A DNA stretch of 64,000 nucleotides from Pseudomonas hygromyciniae (GCF_016925675.1 NZ_CP070506.1:5888501-5952500); one strand, 5' to 3'. Counted from the stretch's first letter, positions 45,079 through 54,667 are shown. A program made the numbers and translations. Notes: a model not told the origin generated them from the sequence alone.

Positions 45079-45570
45079 TCAGGCGATGCGTGGGTCTGGA
45101 TTGTCCAGGACGCTGTCAGTCTGCTCGGCGCGGAATTTCTTCAGGGCCGCGTGGAACTGTGGATGCTTGGCGCCCAGAATACTGGCGGCCAGCAACGCGG
45201 CGTTGATCGCGCCAGCCTTGCCGATCGCCAGAGTCGCCACCGGAATCCCGGCAGGCATCTGCACGATGGACAGCAGCGAATCCACGCCAGAGAGCATCGA
45301 CGACTGCACCGGCACGCCGAGTACCGGCAAGTGGGTCTTGGCCGCACACATGCCCGGCAGGTGGGCTGCGCCACCGGCACCGGCGATAATCACCTCGATG
45401 CCACGGGATTCTGCTTCATCGGCATACTGGAACAGCAAGTCCGGCGTGCGGTGGGCCGAAACCACCTTCACTTCAAACGCAATGCCGAGTTTTTCCAGCA
45501 TATCGGCGGTGTGGCTAAGGGTGGACCAATCGGACTTGGAGCCCATGATCACGCCAACCAATGCACTCAT
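45079..45570 (-). CDS. purE: N5-carboxyaminoimidazole ribonucleotide mutase
   Basis: Moves the carboxyl group of N5-CAIR to give CAIR, directly after PurK. It has 163 residues of the class I PurE type. The phosphate-binding loop is [11 protein letters not shown], followed by [15 protein letters not shown] with the catalytic His, and [11 protein letters not shown]. The leader carries a strong terminator hairpin 38 bp before the start codon, so expression may be attenuated. Confidence 0.96.
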   Translation of the reverse strand: MSALVGVIMGSKSDWSTLSHTADMLEKLGIAFEVKVVSAHRTPDLLFQYADEAESRGIEVIIAGAGGAAHLPGMCAAKTHLPVLGVPVQSSMLSGVDSLLSIVQMPAGIPVATLAIGKAGAINAALLAASILGAKHPQFHAALKKFRAEQTDSVLDNPDPRIA

Positions 45571-45608
45571 CGTCGTGCCTCTTCTCTCTGGGCGCCCGCA
45601 GGCGCGTC

Positions 45609-45651
45609 AAAAAACAACAAGCCACGCGGGAAATCCGGCGTGGCTTGTTGT
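45609..45651 (-). terminator. Intrinsic terminator in the purE leader (candidate attenuator)
   Basis: On the minus strand ACAACAAGCCACGC, a 10-nt loop, GCGTGGCTTGTTGT, then T6: a perfect 14-bp stem. It is 38 bp before the purE start and downstream of a TATACT -10-like element (45689-45694). It is either the far terminator of the LysR gene, 236 bp away, or an attenuator of purEK. A GGCCGG/CCGGCC hairpin (45661-45677) precedes it. Confidence 0.85.
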
Positions 45652-45797
45652 ACGAATTAAGGCCGGTTGGACCGGCCGAAGGCCGCGCAGTATACCGTAA
45701 TAACGTAGATAAACAGCCCCTTGGGTGACCATCTGTCTTACACCTCAACCAGGCGGTTTTATTGACTTCCAGGTCAGCGAAAACCCCACAAAATACT

Positions 45798-45884
45798 GTG
45801 GGAGCTGGCTTGCCTGCGATGGCGGAGGGTCAGTGCCTGAAATGTCAGCTGATACACCGCTATCGCAGGCAAGCCAGCTCCCAC
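45798..45884. repeat. REP pair, inverted, TGCGAT variant
   Basis: GTGGGAGCTGGCTTGCCTGC (45798 on) faces ATCGCAGGCAAGCCAGCTCC (45862 on). The core is changed from CTTGCTCGCGA to CTTGCCTGCGAT in both arms, keeping the pairing. It abuts the LysR gene stop. Confidence 0.88.
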
Positions 45885-45886
45885 AT

Positions 45887-46810
45887 TTAACCGCGCTCAG
45901 CCGCCGGGGACTGCGCCGCGCCGCCTTCCAACTTGCGCCACAACAAGCGCACGTTCGCCTTACGCACCAACGCACAGCGATACAACCGGATCTCCAGTGG
46001 CACATGCCACTGCGCCCCGCCACACACCACCAGTTCACCCCTGGCCAATTCGGCGCGCACACTCAACTGCGGCACCCAGGCAATCCCCAACCCTTCCAGG
46101 GCCATGCTTTTGAGGCTGTCGGCCATCGCGGTTTCGTAAATCGTGGTGAAGCGCAGGGCACGCTGGCGCAATAGCAGATTGACCGAACGCCCAAGGAACG
46201 CCCCCGCGCTGTAGGCCAGAAGCGGCACGCTGCCCTCGCCCTCCAGGTCGAACAAGGGTTTGCCATCGGCATCGGCGGCGCACACCGGAAGCATTTCGGT
46301 GTTGCCCAGGTGCAGCGACGGGAAAATGTCCGGGTCCATCTGCATCGCGGCATCCGGGTCGTAGAACGCCAGCATCAGGTCGCAGCCCCCCTCACGCAAA
46401 GCGTGTACGGCATCGCCGACGTTGGTGGCCACCAGTCGCGTGGCGATGTTCAGTCCCTCATTGCGCAATTGTGCGATCCAGCGTGGGAAAAAGCCCAACG
46501 CCAGGGAGTGCGCCGCCGCGACCTGCATGACTTCGCCCTGGCCACCTTCCAAATGATGCAGATGGCGAAGCACTTCACCCAATTGCTCGACCACCGTGCG
46601 CGCCGTCACCAGAAACAACTGCCCTGCCGCCGTCAACTCCACGGGCGTGCGCGAGCGGTTGACCAATGTCAGCCCCAAAGCGGCTTCAAGGCTGCGGATA
46701 CGTCGACTGAAGGCCGGCTGGGTGACAAAACGCCGTTCCGCCGCCTGGGAAAAACTGCGCGTGGCCGCCAGGGCGCTAAAGTCTTCCAGCCATTTGCTTT
46801 CAAGGTTCAT
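45887..46810 (-). CDS. LysR-type regulator, HypT-like
   Basis: A 307-residue LysR-family regulator. The N-terminal HTH is MNLESKWLEDFSALAATRSFSQAAERRFVTQPAFSRRIRSLE, and the substrate-binding domain follows (AAAHSLALGFFPRWIAQL, VPLLAYSAGAFLGRSVN, GLGIAWVP). The N-terminal and AAAHSL regions resemble E. coli HypT/YjiE, a hypochlorite-responsive regulator that works through Met oxidation. Whether this protein has that role is unknown. ATG 46810 follows GGAGA. It is divergent from aspA with a 180-bp shared region, so aspA is a candidate target. Confidence 0.85.
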   Translation of the reverse strand: MNLESKWLEDFSALAATRSFSQAAERRFVTQPAFSRRIRSLEAALGLTLVNRSRTPVELTAAGQLFLVTARTVVEQLGEVLRHLHHLEGGQGEVMQVAAAHSLALGFFPRWIAQLRNEGLNIATRLVATNVGDAVHALREGGCDLMLAFYDPDAAMQMDPDIFPSLHLGNTEMLPVCAADADGKPLFDLEGEGSVPLLAYSAGAFLGRSVNLLLRQRALRFTTIYETAMADSLKSMALEGLGIAWVPQLSVRAELARGELVVCGGAQWHVPLEIRLYRCALVRKANVRLLWRKLEGGAAQSPAAERG

Positions 46811-46990
46811 CTGATTCTCCAGGGCACGCACCATTTTGGCACACACGCCCGCCATGATAACCGGGTCACACCTACATTATGCCGTTTGTGCATAGGCCAG
46901 TGCTTAATAGCATTGGCCCAAAAACTTCCACAAGCCTAGCATTCACAGCGTTCCGGCCTAGCCCGGGTCCATATCGAGATGATTTCCGTC

Positions 46991-48415
<1,425 letters not shown>

Positions 48416-48468
48416 ACGCATGTAGCACCGCTCACCAGGTTGAGGGACTAGACACCTCTCACCCTTTT

Positions 48469-48507
48469 GAGGGCTTGAAGACTTGCTCTTCAGGCCCTTT
48501 TTTTTGC
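48469..48507 (+). terminator. Intrinsic terminator after aspA
   Basis: AGGGCTTGAAGA and TCTTCAGGCCCT pair with one mismatch or G-T pair around CTTGC, followed by T8. Confidence 0.92.
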
Positions 48508-48529
48508 CTTTTTTTAACGCCTGCCCCCT

Positions 48530-48643
48530 GTAGGAGCGAGCTTGAACTCCGGGCGGCGCTCCGACGAAAAACCCGAGACCGCCGCGCTCATCCAGCAAGC
48601 CCGCGTTTTCGTTAACGTTCTTCGCGAGCAAGCTCGCTCCTAC
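48530..48643. repeat. REP pair with a broken left copy
   Basis: The left copy stops after GTAGGAGCGAGCTTG (48530-48544) and runs into unrelated AACTCCGGGCGG, losing the last eight bases. The right copy TTCGCGAGCAAGCTCGCTCC (48621 on) is intact. It marks the boundary between the aspA region and the catabolic cluster. Confidence 0.8.
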
Positions 48644-48671
48644 AAATACCTATATAGAAACGCACAACTGC

Positions 48672-48687
48672 GTTTTATATATAAAAC
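48672..48687. promoter_or_regulatory. Perfect 16-bp palindrome, candidate operator 1
   Basis: GTTTTATATATAAAAC reads the same on both strands. A related half-site, TATATAGAAAC, lies just upstream (48651-48661). It lies 264 bp before the first gene of the catabolic cluster. The likely binder is the IclR regulator encoded inside the cluster, by inference only. Confidence 0.65.
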
Positions 48688-48797
48688 AAATAAGCCCCTT
48701 CGTAACTTCCCCGCGTTACCTGAAAAAGCACCGAGTTCTCGCAACTTCCCAAAACATGCCCGGGCAGTGTGCAATTTCGTGCCATATAAGAACCAAC

Positions 48798-48813
48798 GTT
48801 TCATATATGAAAC
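48798..48813. promoter_or_regulatory. Perfect 16-bp palindrome, candidate operator 2
   Basis: GTTTCATATATGAAAC shares the pattern GTTTYATATATRAAAC with operator 1. Centre-to-centre spacing is 126 bp, twelve helical turns at 10.5 bp, so both face the same side of the DNA and could be bridged by one tetrameric regulator. Confidence 0.7.
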
Positions 48814-48889
48814 ATTAAGCCTTCAACTATTTATATCCAAACACCTGATATCAAAGGACATTTACTAAAAACCTGTAGGAAATAAACCC

Positions 48890-48906
48890 CTGGCATTGTT
48901 CATGCA
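48890..48906 (+). promoter_or_regulatory. Candidate sigma-54 (-24/-12) promoter
   Basis: CTGGCATTGTTCATGCA has GG and GC separated by exactly 10 bp and agrees with CTGGCACGNNNNTTGCA at 10 of 13 fixed positions. It would start transcription about 33 bp before ATG 48951. No sigma-54 activator gene is in the cluster, so chance similarity remains possible. A TATAAAAC half-site (48924-48931) follows it. Confidence 0.4.
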
Positions 48907-48950
48907 CTAAACGGCGTATCACCTATAAAACAGACCAGAGAACCTACCTG

Positions 48951-49802
48951 ATGGCTGTGAAAGAGATGTACGCCGTGACGCCCCAATGGAATAACCCCGC
49001 TCTCAAGGAAGAGCTGGAGCCGACAGAAATTGAATTTCGCAATGTCGGTAAATGTTTCCCGGCCAAGGGTAAAGCGGACGCGCCCTTCGCCATTCGCGAG
49101 GTGAACTTCAAGATTCGCCGGGGTGAAGTGGTGTCGATCATCGGCCCATCCGGTTGTGGCAAGAGCACCATTTTGAATATGGGCTCGGGCCTATACCGGC
49201 CCAGCGAAGGTGAAGTGTTCGTCGGTGGCGAGCCAGTCACCGGGCCCGTGCCGCAGGTCGCGTTCATGCTGCAAAAGGATTTGCTGATGCCTTGGCGCAG
49301 CATCCGTCGCAACGTTGAGCTGGGCCTGGAGATCCAGGGCGTGCCCGCCGCCACCCGGCAGAAGGTGGCCATGGATCTGCTCGAGCGCTGCCACCTCAAC
49401 GGTTACGCCGATCACTACCCGTTCCAGCTCTCCGGCGGCATGCGCCAGCGCGCCGCCCTGGCCCGCACCCTGGCCATCGACCCACAGGTGCTGTTCCTCG
49501 ACGAGCCGTTCTCGGCCCTCGATGCCCAGACCAAGATGATCCTGCAACAGGACATGGCACGGATGCTGTTCGACGAAAAGAAGACCGCCCTGTTCATCAC
49601 CCATGACCTGATCGAAGGCATCGCCATGTCCGACCGCTTGCTGGTCATGAGCGCCCGCCCCGGCACGATCATCGAAGAAATCAGCATCGACCTGCCGTTT
49701 CGCGACAACCCCCTGGAGCGCCGCAAGCTGCCGGAAATCGGCCCGCTGGTAGGCCGCCTGATGGAGTTGCTCCAGGTCGGCGCCGACACCGAACTGCACT
49801 GA
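48951..49802 (+). CDS. ABC transporter ATP-binding protein (nitrate/sulfonate/taurine type)
   Basis: ATPase of the SsuB/TauB class. It has 283 residues. Walker A is GPSGCGKST, the Q-loop is FMLQKDLLMPWRS (the LLPW/LMPW pattern typical of this class), the signature is LSGGMRQRAALART, Walker B is VLFLDEPFSALD, and the H-loop is FITHDLIEG. It is the first gene of the cluster, after an AT-rich control region, followed by its binding protein and permease. The substrate is not deducible; relatives import sulfonates, pyrimidines or aromatic acids. ATG 48951 follows GAGAACC. An in-frame ATG at 48966 is possible. Confidence 0.93.
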   Translation: MAVKEMYAVTPQWNNPALKEELEPTEIEFRNVGKCFPAKGKADAPFAIREVNFKIRRGEVVSIIGPSGCGKSTILNMGSGLYRPSEGEVFVGGEPVTGPVPQVAFMLQKDLLMPWRSIRRNVELGLEIQGVPAATRQKVAMDLLERCHLNGYADHYPFQLSGGMRQRAALARTLAIDPQVLFLDEPFSALDAQTKMILQQDMARMLFDEKKTALFITHDLIEGIAMSDRLLVMSARPGTIIEEISIDLPFRDNPLERRKLPEIGPLVGRLMELLQVGADTELH

Positions 49803-49841
49803 TCACCGCCCTCGCGGCCCCCAACCGATTCAGGAGTCCCC

Positions 49842-50834
49842 ATGCTCAAGTCTCTGTTTCAACGTCTTTGCGCCCTCAGCCTGGGCCTCGGTATCGCCTG
49901 CGCCGCCCAGGCACAGCCGACCAAGGTCACTTACCTGCTGCCGGCGCCGCCCAACTCGCCTGCGTTCGCACCGTGGATCATCGCCAAGGAAAAGGGCTAC
50001 TACACGGCCCAGAACCTGGACCTGACCTTTATCGCCGCCAAAGGTGGCGTGGACGTGGCCAAACAGATCGGCGCCGGTAACGCGCTGATCGGCGGGGCCA
50101 TCGGTGACACGCCGATTGTGGTGCGGGCCAATGGCATCCCGGTGCGCGCCGTGGCGGTGCTGGGCGACGGCGGGGTGACGATGATTGCCACCAACGCCAA
50201 GGACAACATCAACAGCATCAGCGACCTCAAGGGCAAGACCATGACGGTGATGTCGTACTCCGACACCACTTACTACGCCCTGCTCGCCTCGCTGCGCAAA
50301 GCCGGGCTGGGCAAGAACGACGTGGACATCCAGGCCGCCGGCCCCGCCGGAGTCTGGCAGTTGTTCTCCGCCAACAAGGCCCAGGCCATGGCGGGCGTGC
50401 CGGACTGGGTGATCAATGCCCAGGAAGCCGGGGTGCAGATCAAGCTGATCCCCCAGGACCAGATCTTCGAAAGCATGGCCCAGGCGATTCTCGCCTCGGA
50501 CGACGCGATCAAGAACCAGCCACAGATTGTGCGCGGCGTGGTCCAGGGCACCCTGCAAGGCATGCGCGACATCATCCAGGACCCGCGCGCCGCCGCCGTG
50601 ACCTTCGCCAAGGCGGTACCGGCCTACGCCGGCAAGGAAGACTCGCTGGAGAAGATCTTCAAGCTCTACGTCGAACACGTCTACGCCAAGCAGGCCGTGC
50701 TCGGGCACATCGATCCGGAGCATCTGGACAAGGTGCGCCAGTTCTATGTCAGCGAAGGCATCGTCACCCAGGCGACCCCGCTTGAGGATCTGTTCACCAA
50801 CCAATTCGTCGACAGCCCGGTCGCCGCACAGTGA
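49842..50834 (+). CDS. ABC transporter substrate-binding protein (NMT1/SsuA-like)
   Basis: Periplasmic receptor of the importer. It has 330 residues with a signal peptide to about residue 24 (LSLGLGIACAAQA). The NMT1/SsuA pattern is seen: APWIIAKEKGYYTAQNLDLTFIAAKGGVDVAKQIGAGNALIGGAIGDTPI and SISDLKGKTMTVMS. The ligand is expected to be the compound degraded by the enzymes downstream. It has a good ribosome-binding site (CAGGAGTC) and lies 39 bp after the ATPase gene. Confidence 0.92.
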   Translation: MLKSLFQRLCALSLGLGIACAAQAQPTKVTYLLPAPPNSPAFAPWIIAKEKGYYTAQNLDLTFIAAKGGVDVAKQIGAGNALIGGAIGDTPIVVRANGIPVRAVAVLGDGGVTMIATNAKDNINSISDLKGKTMTVMSYSDTTYYALLASLRKAGLGKNDVDIQAAGPAGVWQLFSANKAQAMAGVPDWVINAQEAGVQIKLIPQDQIFESMAQAILASDDAIKNQPQIVRGVVQGTLQGMRDIIQDPRAAAVTFAKAVPAYAGKEDSLEKIFKLYVEHVYAKQAVLGHIDPEHLDKVRQFYVSEGIVTQATPLEDLFTNQFVDSPVAAQ

Positions 50835-50862
50835 AGCACCGGGACATTGAGGTACGCACACG

Positions 50863-51636
50863 ATGAAAAACAACAACTCCGTGCTCGGTAGCGTCGCGCT
50901 GCTGATCCTGTTCCTGGTGCTGTGGCAATGGGGCCCCGGCCTGCTCGGCATGCCCGAGTTCGTCATGCCCAAACTCAGCCGCGTGGCCCAGGAAAGCCTG
51001 GTGATGTGGCAGACCGGCGGCCTGCTGCAACACACCCTGATCACCGCCCTGGAGATCGTCGTCGGCTTCGCCCTCGGCGCCCTGCTGGGGGTGATGATCG
51101 GCGTATCACTGGGCCTGTCGCCGGCGGCCGAAGCCATGTTGTCGCCGTACATCCTGGCGTTGCAGATCGCCCCCAAAGTCGCCTTCGCACCGCTGTTCGT
51201 GATGTGGCTGGGCTACACCATCTACCCGAAGATCCTGATCGCGATCCTGATTGTGTTTTTCCCGGTGATGATCAACGTGCTCTCGGCGATCCGCACCGTC
51301 GACCCGGACATGATCAACCTGGTGCGCACCATGAACGCCAGCCGCTGGCAGATCTTCCGCCTGGTGGAGTTCCCGTCGGCCATGGCCGCGCTGTTTTCCG
51401 GCCTGCGTATCGCCTCGACCCTGGCGGTGATTGGCGTCACCGTCGGTGAATTGGTGGGCGGCAACCAGGGCCTGGGCTTCTTGCTGGTGGACGCCGAGGG
51501 CCAGGGCAACACCGCCGGGGTGTTCGTCGCCATTGTCGCGTTGACCCTGATTGGGGTGATCGCCTACGGCGCGGTGGTGTGGGCGGAAAAACGCGTCCTG
51601 CACTACATGCCCAAAGCCATGTTGAGCACTCAATGA
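50863..51636 (+). CDS. ABC transporter permease (SsuC/TauC-like)
   Basis: A 257-residue inner-membrane subunit with about six helices (residues 8-25, 60-85, 95-115, 120-140, 180-200, 215-240). The EAA motif reads NASRWQIFRLVEFPSAMAALFSGLRIAS. It starts MKNNNSVLGSVALL, and its first codons form an A-rich AAAAACAACAAC track that fits an Hfq/Crc target. The stop overlaps the SDR start, so expression is coupled. Confidence 0.93.
   Translation: MKNNNSVLGSVALLILFLVLWQWGPGLLGMPEFVMPKLSRVAQESLVMWQTGGLLQHTLITALEIVVGFALGALLGVMIGVSLGLSPAAEAMLSPYILALQIAPKVAFAPLFVMWLGYTIYPKILIAILIVFFPVMINVLSAIRTVDPDMINLVRTMNASRWQIFRLVEFPSAMAALFSGLRIASTLAVIGVTVGELVGGNQGLGFLLVDAEGQGNTAGVFVAIVALTLIGVIAYGAVVWAEKRVLHYMPKAMLSTQ
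50866..50877 (+). promoter_or_regulatory. A-rich Hfq/Crc-type motif at the permease start
   Basis: AAAAACAACAAC directly follows the start codon. It fits the AAnAAnAA pattern recognised by Hfq with Crc in pseudomonads, where binding blocks translation when a preferred carbon source is present. Being a single short match, chance occurrence cannot be excluded. Confidence 0.5.
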
Positions 51637-52400
51637 TGAGCGGCCATGACCTTTTGCTTGCAGGCCGCCGCGTGCTGGTCACCGGTGGTGCCCGTGGCCT
51701 GGGCTATGCCTTTGCCCAGGCCATCGGCCAGGCCGGCGCCCGGGTGGTGATCGCCGATGTGCTGCACGAACGGGTGCAGCAGGCCGCCTGTGAATTACGG
51801 GCGCTGGGCCTGGACGTACAGGCCGTGACGGTGGACCTGGCGCAACCCCCATCGATCCAGGCCTGTGTCGACGCGACGATCAGCCTGCTCGGCGGCCTCG
51901 ACGGCCTGGTCAACAACGCCTCGATCACTAACTCCGGCGGCAAGAGCTGCGAGGAGCTGAGCATCGACACCTGGGACCAGGTGATGCAAGTCAACGTGCG
52001 CGGCACCTGGCTGATGACCATCGCCTGCCTGCCAGCCCTGCGCGACAGCGGTCAGGGCGCCATCGTCAACCTGGCCTCGGACACCCCGCTGTGGGGCGCG
52101 CCGAACCTGTTGGCGTATGTCGCCAGCAAAGGCGCAATCATCGCCATGACCCGCAGCCTGGCGCGGGAGCTGGGCAGCGACAACATCACCGTCAACGCCA
52201 TCGCCCCCGGCCTGGTGCTGGTGGAGGCCACCGCCTACGTGCCCGAAGCGCGCCACCGTTTGTACAACGACCAACGGGCCCTGCAACGCCCGCAATTGCC
52301 CGAAGACGTCAGCGGCGCCGTGCTGTTCGCGCTGTCCGACCTTGCCCGCTTTATCACTGGACAAACCCTGCCGGTCAACGGCGGGTTCGTCATGCCTTGA
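51633..52400 (+). CDS. Short-chain dehydrogenase/reductase, catalytically complete
   Basis: A 255-residue classical SDR. The cofactor motif is VLVTGGARGLGYAF (TGxxxGxG), with NNAS (residues 94-97), catalytic Ser149, Tyr162 and Lys166 (AYVASKGAII), and the C-terminal GQTLPVNGGFVMP. An NAD(H) preference is suggested by Asp42 after the second strand (VVIADV). It starts within the permease stop (overlapping ATGATG at 51633/51636). It could oxidise an alcohol or dihydrodiol intermediate in the pathway, but the substrate is unknown. Confidence 0.92.
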   Translation: MMSGHDLLLAGRRVLVTGGARGLGYAFAQAIGQAGARVVIADVLHERVQQAACELRALGLDVQAVTVDLAQPPSIQACVDATISLLGGLDGLVNNASITNSGGKSCEELSIDTWDQVMQVNVRGTWLMTIACLPALRDSGQGAIVNLASDTPLWGAPNLLAYVASKGAIIAMTRSLARELGSDNITVNAIAPGLVLVEATAYVPEARHRLYNDQRALQRPQLPEDVSGAVLFALSDLARFITGQTLPVNGGFVMP

Positions 52401-52413
52401 TCTGGAGACTGTC

Positions 52414-52953
52414 ATGACTGATCTATCTGCCCAAAACGACACCCCCAAAAGCTGGGACCGCCCTGCCGGCGCCAGCCTGGAAAGCTGGATGAACACGCGC
52501 ATCGCCCGCTACGAAACGCGCAAGTACGACTGGGATGCACTGAAGTTCCAGGCCGACTACGACCCCAAGTTCCGCCGTGCGCAAATGCGCTACATCGGCA
52601 CCGGCGGTACCGGTATCAGCACCGACATGAACACCATCCCGTCGGAGCACTTCACCTTTTCCACCATGGTCATCCCGGCCGGCCACGAGGGCCCGCCGCA
52701 CCTGCACATTGACGTCGAAGAAGTGTTCTTCGTACTGCGCGGCAAACTCAAAGTGGTGCTGGAAAAGGACGGCGAGCGCTTCGAAACCATCCTCACCGAC
52801 CGCGACGTGATTTCCGTGCCGCCTGGCGTGTACCGCGAAGAGATCAACATCGGCGACGAAGACGCGCTGATGTGCGTGATGCTCGGCGCGAAAAAGCCGA
52901 TCACCCCGACCTATCCGCCAGAGCACCCTCTGGCCTCGATCAAGCGCGGGTAA
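52414..52953 (+). CDS. Cupin-domain protein
   Basis: A 179-residue single-domain cupin. The metal motif 1 is GHEGPPHLHIDVEEVFFVLRG (His-x-His and Glu with the family spacing), and motif 2 is near ISVPPGVYREEINIG, where the usual His is replaced. Enzyme role may be as a dioxygenase, isomerase or small-molecule binding protein. GGAG precedes ATG 52414. It sits between the SDR and hydrolase genes. Confidence 0.85.
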   Translation: MTDLSAQNDTPKSWDRPAGASLESWMNTRIARYETRKYDWDALKFQADYDPKFRRAQMRYIGTGGTGISTDMNTIPSEHFTFSTMVIPAGHEGPPHLHIDVEEVFFVLRGKLKVVLEKDGERFETILTDRDVISVPPGVYREEINIGDEDALMCVMLGAKKPITPTYPPEHPLASIKRG

Positions 52954-52957
52954 GCCC

Positions 52958-53836
52958 ATGTTGCCAGGACTCACTCAAGCCGCGCCGACGGCCAATCTGC
53001 AAGCCCAACTGCTGCGCGATTTCCCCCAGCAACGGGTCGCCTCAGCAGGTGGCCAACAGGCCCTGCGCGAATGCGGCACGGGGCCTGCGGTGGTGTTGCT
53101 GCACGGCATCGGTTCCGGCGCGGCGTCCTGGCTGCAGGTGGCACAGCATCTGGCGGCCCAGGCGCGGGTCATCGCCTGGGACGCACCCGGCTATGGCGAC
53201 TCCAGCCCCCTGGAGTCGCAAGTACCCAAGGCCGAGCAATACGCCGCGCGCCTGGTGCAGATGCTCGACGCGCTGCAGGTGGATGAGTGCGTGCTGGTCG
53301 GCCATTCCCTGGGCGCGCTGACCGCCCTGGCATTGGCCCGCAGTGCCCAGGCCAAACGCGTGAGCCGCCTGGTGCTGATCAGCCCCGCCCGCGGCTATGG
53401 CGCGCCCGAACGTAGCGCCCAGCGCCAGCAAGTACGCCAGCAACGCCTGGACAACCTGCAACGCCTGGGCATCGCCGGGCTGGCCGCACAACGCAGCGCG
53501 CACATGCTGTCGCCCCGTGCCCAGCCCGAAGCATTGGCCTGGGTCCACTGGAACATGGCGCGCCTGAACCCGCTGGGTTATCGCCAGGCCATCGAATTGC
53601 TGTGCGGCGACGACCTGCTGCGCCACGGCCAACCGGCGATGCCCTGCGACGTGCACTGCGGCGAAGCCGACGCCATCACCACCCCCGACACCTGCCTGGG
53701 CGTGGCCAAGGCCCTGGGTGCCAGCTTCAACCTGATCGCCGACGCAGGCCATGCCAGCCCCATCGAACAACCGCTGGTGGTTGCCGGTCGCCTGGCCTAC
53801 GCCCTCAAACAATCCCTGACAGGTAGAACCTTATGA
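52958..53836 (+). CDS. Alpha/beta hydrolase, candidate ring-cleavage product hydrolase
   Basis: A 292-residue alpha/beta-hydrolase fold protein. The oxyanion motif is LLHGIGSG, the nucleophile elbow is VGHSLGA with Ser117, the acid lies in CGEADAITTP, and the His is in DAGHASPIEQP. The pattern resembles the C-C hydrolases that cut meta-cleavage products (MhpC/BphD type), which would fit the extradiol dioxygenase encoded further down. Esterase activity is an alternative. The last 4 bases overlap the regulator start (ATGA). Confidence 0.88.
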   Translation: MLPGLTQAAPTANLQAQLLRDFPQQRVASAGGQQALRECGTGPAVVLLHGIGSGAASWLQVAQHLAAQARVIAWDAPGYGDSSPLESQVPKAEQYAARLVQMLDALQVDECVLVGHSLGALTALALARSAQAKRVSRLVLISPARGYGAPERSAQRQQVRQQRLDNLQRLGIAGLAAQRSAHMLSPRAQPEALAWVHWNMARLNPLGYRQAIELLCGDDLLRHGQPAMPCDVHCGEADAITTPDTCLGVAKALGASFNLIADAGHASPIEQPLVVAGRLAYALKQSLTGRTL

Positions 53837-54666
53837 ATGACTCAGATCTGCTGAAGGATGCCCAGGACAAATACATCGTGCCGGGCCTGGAGCGCGGCTT
53901 GCTGCTGCTCTGCGAGTTCAGCCGGCGCAACCGCACCCTGACGGCACCAGAGCTGGCACGGCGCCTGGCGCTGCCGCGCTCGACCATCTTCCGCCTGCTG
54001 ACCACCCTGGAAACCATGGGCTTCGTCACCCGCAGCGGCAACGAATACCGCCTGGGCATGTCGGTGCTGCGCCTGGGCTTCGAGTACCTCGCGTCGCTGG
54101 AGCTGACCGAGCTGGGGCAGCCACTGTTGGCGCGGTTGTGCGACCGGGTGAACTACCCCAGCAACCTGGTAGTGCGCGACGGACGTTCCATCGTGTACGT
54201 GGCCAAGGTCTCGCCGCCTTCGGTGTTCTCCAACGCGGTCAACGTCGGCACCCGGTTGCCGGCCCATGCCACGGTGCTGGGGCGCATCCTTCTCGAAGAC
54301 CTGTCCCTGGCCGAACTGCGCGAGCTGTACCCCGAGGAGCATCTGGAACAGCACTCTCACTGCACGCCCAAAACCGTGATGGAGCTGTTCGACTTGCTCC
54401 AGGCCGACCGCCAGCGCGGCTTTGTCAGCGGCGAAGGGTTCTTTGAATCGGCGATTTCCACAGTCGCCGCGCCCGTACGCGACCAGAGCGGCGACATCGT
54501 TGCGGCCCTTGGCGTGACCATCCCCACCACGCAAATCGGTCATGTGAATTTTGAAGAGCTGTTGACCCAGGTCCGGCGCAGCGCCGACGAGTTGTCGCGC
54601 CTGCTCAACTACAACGGCGGCGCCCACAGCGGCCAGCCCCGCGTCACTGCCTTGATGAGAGATTGA
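53833..54666 (+). CDS. IclR-family transcriptional regulator
   Basis: A 277-residue regulator with an N-terminal winged HTH (LLLLCEFSRRNRTLTAPELARRLALPRSTIFRLLTTLETMGFV) and a C-terminal IclR effector-binding domain (about residues 90-260, GRILLEDLSLAEL, HCTPKTVMELF, AAPVRDQSGDIVAALGVTIP). Family members usually bind as tetramers and respond to an aromatic or organic acid. It lies in the middle of the operon rather than divergent to it, so it would be made with the enzymes. The two palindromes near 48.7-48.8 kb are plausible operators. Confidence 0.92.
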   Translation: MNDSDLLKDAQDKYIVPGLERGLLLLCEFSRRNRTLTAPELARRLALPRSTIFRLLTTLETMGFVTRSGNEYRLGMSVLRLGFEYLASLELTELGQPLLARLCDRVNYPSNLVVRDGRSIVYVAKVSPPSVFSNAVNVGTRLPAHATVLGRILLEDLSLAELRELYPEEHLEQHSHCTPKTVMELFDLLQADRQRGFVSGEGFFESAISTVAAPVRDQSGDIVAALGVTIPTTQIGHVNFEELLTQVRRSADELSRLLNYNGGAHSGQPRVTALMRD

Positions 54667-54667
54667 G

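Noticed and set aside
43984..45660. A 558-codon plus-strand frame opposite purK and purE
   Set aside because: Crosses two real genes, their gap and the leader terminator, with no family features.
45571..45780. purE leader tested by eye as a ZTP (pfl) riboswitch
   Set aside because: A CCGCCTGG string is present, but the other conserved parts of the motif are not found in the right order, and it lies upstream of the likely transcription start.
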